A stretch of DNA of 64,000 nucleotides, from contig NC_058057.1 of the NCBI RefSeq assembly GCF_020085105.1, positions 28,970,542-29,034,541 on the forward strand, given 5' to 3'. The position numbers were made by a program, and so were the translations under genes. Origin of the DNA: Siniperca chuatsi (lineage: Eukaryota > Chordata > Actinopteri > Centrarchiformes > Sinipercidae). The notes under the pieces were generated by a model, which was not told where the DNA came from, made no database searches, and was given only the letters and a program-made list of their open reading frames with translations. Positions 61,636 through 64,000 of this stretch are shown here, one piece after another (position 1 is the first letter of the stretch; each line of letters opens with the position of its first letter).

Positions 61636-61707
61636 GTAGGCACACTGATTATTGTCTACCTTATTTTGATAACAAAAACCCCCTGAGGATCTCCAAGACT
61701 GTCTTTG

Positions 61708-61990
61708 TAGGGGTCGGCAACCTGCGGCTCCAGAGCCACATGCAGCTCTATAGCCCCTCTCCAGTGGTTCCCTGTGCCTTTGACAAACACTGTGGAAATG
61801 AATAACGGTTATTTATTTACATTTATCATTCTTGTAGGCCTAAAATGATTCTTACATTGTCCAATTGTAAAAATGTGTAGCCTATACACCGAAAAAAATG
61901 TCAACTAAAATGTGTGCCATACCTTGCGACCTTCCCTGGCATCTTTTCCTCTAGCGGTGGCTAGTCTTGAGTGTTCCTAGCTAGGCTAGC
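61708..61990. mobile_element. hAT-like element end (ggggtcggcaacctgcggctc type)
   Basis: It begins taggggtcggcaacctgcgg, the terminus of a widespread hAT-derived repeat. The other end is not certain. Confidence 0.5.
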
Positions 61991-62159
61991 TATGGATTCC
62001 ACATCCAAAAAAATAAAAAATAGGAAAGGAGGAAAAAGGGGAGTTTAGGTTTAGTAGTCTGGGGTAAAGTAAAGCAAATTACAGTAAAGCATTACTACAG
62101 AAAAGTGCAAGTGCCTATTTATTTAACAAGCTAATAGCTGTTGGAACAAATGAGCGCTT

Positions 62160-63250
62160 GTCTGTTTGTTTTAATCATCAGGACCTTAAAACGGGTACCT
62201 GAGGGGAGAGTTTGGAACTCGGGCTCGGATGTTGTTCTTTATGTGCTGGAGAACCAGTTTCTCAAAGCACTTCATCAGAATGGGGGTGAGAGCCACGGGG
62301 GGTTAGTCATTTAGACCAGACACTGCAGACTTTTTAGGTACAGGGACGATGGTGGCTGTCTTGAAGCAGGTGGGAACAGTGTGACAGTGATATGTCAAAA
62401 ATGTCAGTAATACCATCAACTAGCTGCTTGGCACATGTTCTTAGTACACGGCCAGGGATGTTCTCAGGCCCTGCAGCTTCACTCATATTCACTCTCAGCA
62501 GGACTCTTCTCACATCTGCTGTGGATACTGATGGCGGCTGGTCCTCTGGAGGCGGAGTAGACTTTACAGCTGACTCTTTGTTGAGGAGATCAAAATTAGT
62601 TTAAAATGTGTTTAGCTCATCTGGTAACGTGGCCTCCTGCTTTTGTAGGCTGTGATGTTTTTCATCACCTGCCACATGTTGTTGGTGTTGAGGTCTCGCT
62701 CAGTCTCTCCTGATTCTCTCCAGCTTTCAGTCTCACTCTGGCGGTGTTGTAAGCTTCCTTGTCTCCTGACTGAAAAGCAGCTTTTCTGGCTCTGAGTAGA
62801 GCTCTCACCTCCCCCACCTTTTATTGTCTTTGTGATCACCACATCATCAACACATGATGTCACTGATGATGTATATTCCTCAAGGTAGATATGGTTCTCC
62901 TGGATGACGGCATCTCTGAACATGAGCCAGTCTGTGCACTCAAAACAGACCTGTAGAGCTGCTGTAGCTTCATCTATTCACACTTTAACTGTTTTTACTG
63001 ATAGTTTGACCCTTTTCAGATCATTTATATCATAAACACTTGTTTTTTTACTGCCAGCTCCTTATCTGCACAAATAACTAAGTGAACTTTGTGCTGCTTG
63101 TTAGTTAGCCAGTGCAGCTAACCTGCATCTGCTTGTCGGTGAGTCCGTTCACCACATCGTCCACCGGGATGAAAGCCCCGGCGCAACCTTTCCTCGCCAC
63201 CGCGGGGATGGATAGTCTGGAGCCGAGGCGGAGAGCGTTTCTTATGGCAA
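62160..63250 (-). mobile_element. Jockey-like LINE fragment
   Basis: The minus strand has ADVRRVLLRVN followed by A-A-G-P-E-N-I-P-G-R-V-L (start of an RT domain), preceded by a pre-RT linker with [12 protein letters not shown] (62612-62923). It resembles, but is not the same copy type as, the LINE at 46.7-48.4 kb. Frame-broken. Confidence 0.6.
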
Positions 63251-63639
63251 ACATGGTTTTGCTTTACTTTACAGACCGATAGATAACGAAGGGAAATACT
63301 CCTGAAGTTGACATGGAGGATGGTTGTCAGACCCGGGCTAGCTTCTCTTTAGCACAGAGGTCACTGTGTCCCAGTACCACAAACGTCATTCCGTTCTTCT
63401 TTGGATTAGGCAGACTAGACACTACAATGGCATTTTTCTGACATACTGTTTGTTATTAATGTCCCTTTTGACATTTATTTATAGGTTTTATACGATCCAA
63501 TACTGTGCAGATATTCCATAATTTTCTTCATTTTAGTCCAGCTATCCAGGTAAAGTGCGCAGTGTGAAAACTTCGTAATATAATTTTCTTTGGTTAAAAT
63601 GGATTTTACAAAGTTGGTATTGAAAAAAGTTTGAACGAT

Positions 63640-64000
63640 ACCCAGCCCTAGTCAGCTGGCTGCAGGCCCTTTTCCTGTCGTGACCCCTTCCTCTGGAATA
63701 ACCTCCCTGTTGACATTAGACTCTGTTGGGGCCTTTAAATCCACACATAAAACCTGTCTTTTCGCCTTAACCTTCAGTTAGCTGCCTATTCTTAATTATC
63801 TCGAACCTGTTACGATTATCCTTCTGGCGGGTCGATCTCAGTCTCAATGAATCTATTAAGCCGAATACTTAAAGCCTTGTAGTCTATGTTCGTCCTGCCA
63901 AGGAGAATATTGTAAACTTTCTGAAAACCACTGCATCTCTGTAACTCTGTCTGTTTGTGTGCCCTCTGTCTCGCTCTCGCTCTGTCTTCGGTGAGTGAGT
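63640..64000 (+). mobile_element. LINE C-terminal fragment running to the window end
   Basis: A frame reads SCRDPFLWNNLPVDIRL then W-G-L, the W-N-x-L-P near-C-terminal motif of L2-like LINEs, followed by 3' UTR-like sequence. Truncated upstream. Confidence 0.5.

Noticed and set aside
1..64000. CRISPR arrays, operons or bacterial-type systems
   Set aside because: Introns with GT-AG borders, AATAAA signals and vertebrate genes show eukaryotic nuclear DNA; the short repeats are micro- and minisatellites without unique spacers.

Overview
The window reads as a stretch of ray-finned fish chromosome, most likely a teleost. The genes are vertebrate and split by GT-AG introns. The intervening DNA is full of retrotransposon clades typical of teleosts (L2-like and RTE LINEs, BEL/Pao, Penelope-like), PIF/Harbinger and hAT-like DNA elements, and many simple-sequence arrays. 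No tool was run: gene identities rest on remembered family sequences, on exon-by-exon reading-frame continuity and on gene order.

Four protein-coding genes are supported. (1) The last exons of a clade A serpin, + strand, 1-1175; its neighbour suggests SERPINA10. (2) A complete 24-exon ppp4r4 gene, - strand, 3959-26246. The exons sum to 2,814 nt, an exact multiple of three (937 codons plus stop). (3) A complete 8-exon asb2, + strand, 29939-36091 (1,944 nt, 647 codons plus stop). (4) A second asb2 paralogue, + strand, 54247 to at least 61635, with six exons and 1,205 nt in the window; its 3' exons lie beyond the end or are lost. As I recall, the order SERPINA10 - PPP4R4 - ASB2 is that of human 14q32.1, so this is a conserved block with asb2 in tandem duplicate.

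Layout: 1-1.2 kb serpin 3' end; 1.2-3.9 kb intergenic DNA with hAT-like relics; 3.9-26.2 kb ppp4r4, its introns filled with LINE fragments, minisatellites and a 1.17-kb CCTG/TCTG array in intron 1; 26.2-29.9 kb GC-rich upstream DNA with a degenerate repeated module and a MITE; 29.9-36.1 kb first asb2; 36.1-54.2 kb a transposon cluster (PIF/Harbinger, a BEL/Pao element broken by a Penelope-like element, an L2 piece and a solo LTR, a jockey-like LINE, a nearly full-length RTE LINE, an unclassified element); 54.2-61.6 kb second asb2 with an L2-like LINE in an intron; 61.6-64 kb hAT and LINE fragments.

The genes do not form one pathway. ppp4r4 encodes a HEAT-repeat regulatory subunit of protein phosphatase 4. 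ASB2 proteins are ankyrin/SOCS-box substrate receptors of Cullin-5 ubiquitin ligases. The serpin is a secreted proteinase-inhibitor-fold protein. The most unusual points are a 13-unit coding minisatellite that lengthens the PPP4R4 C-terminus, the CCTG-type array in ppp4r4 intron 1, structural divergence between the two asb2 copies, a serpin loop without a canonical hinge, and the nested transposons between the asb2 copies.
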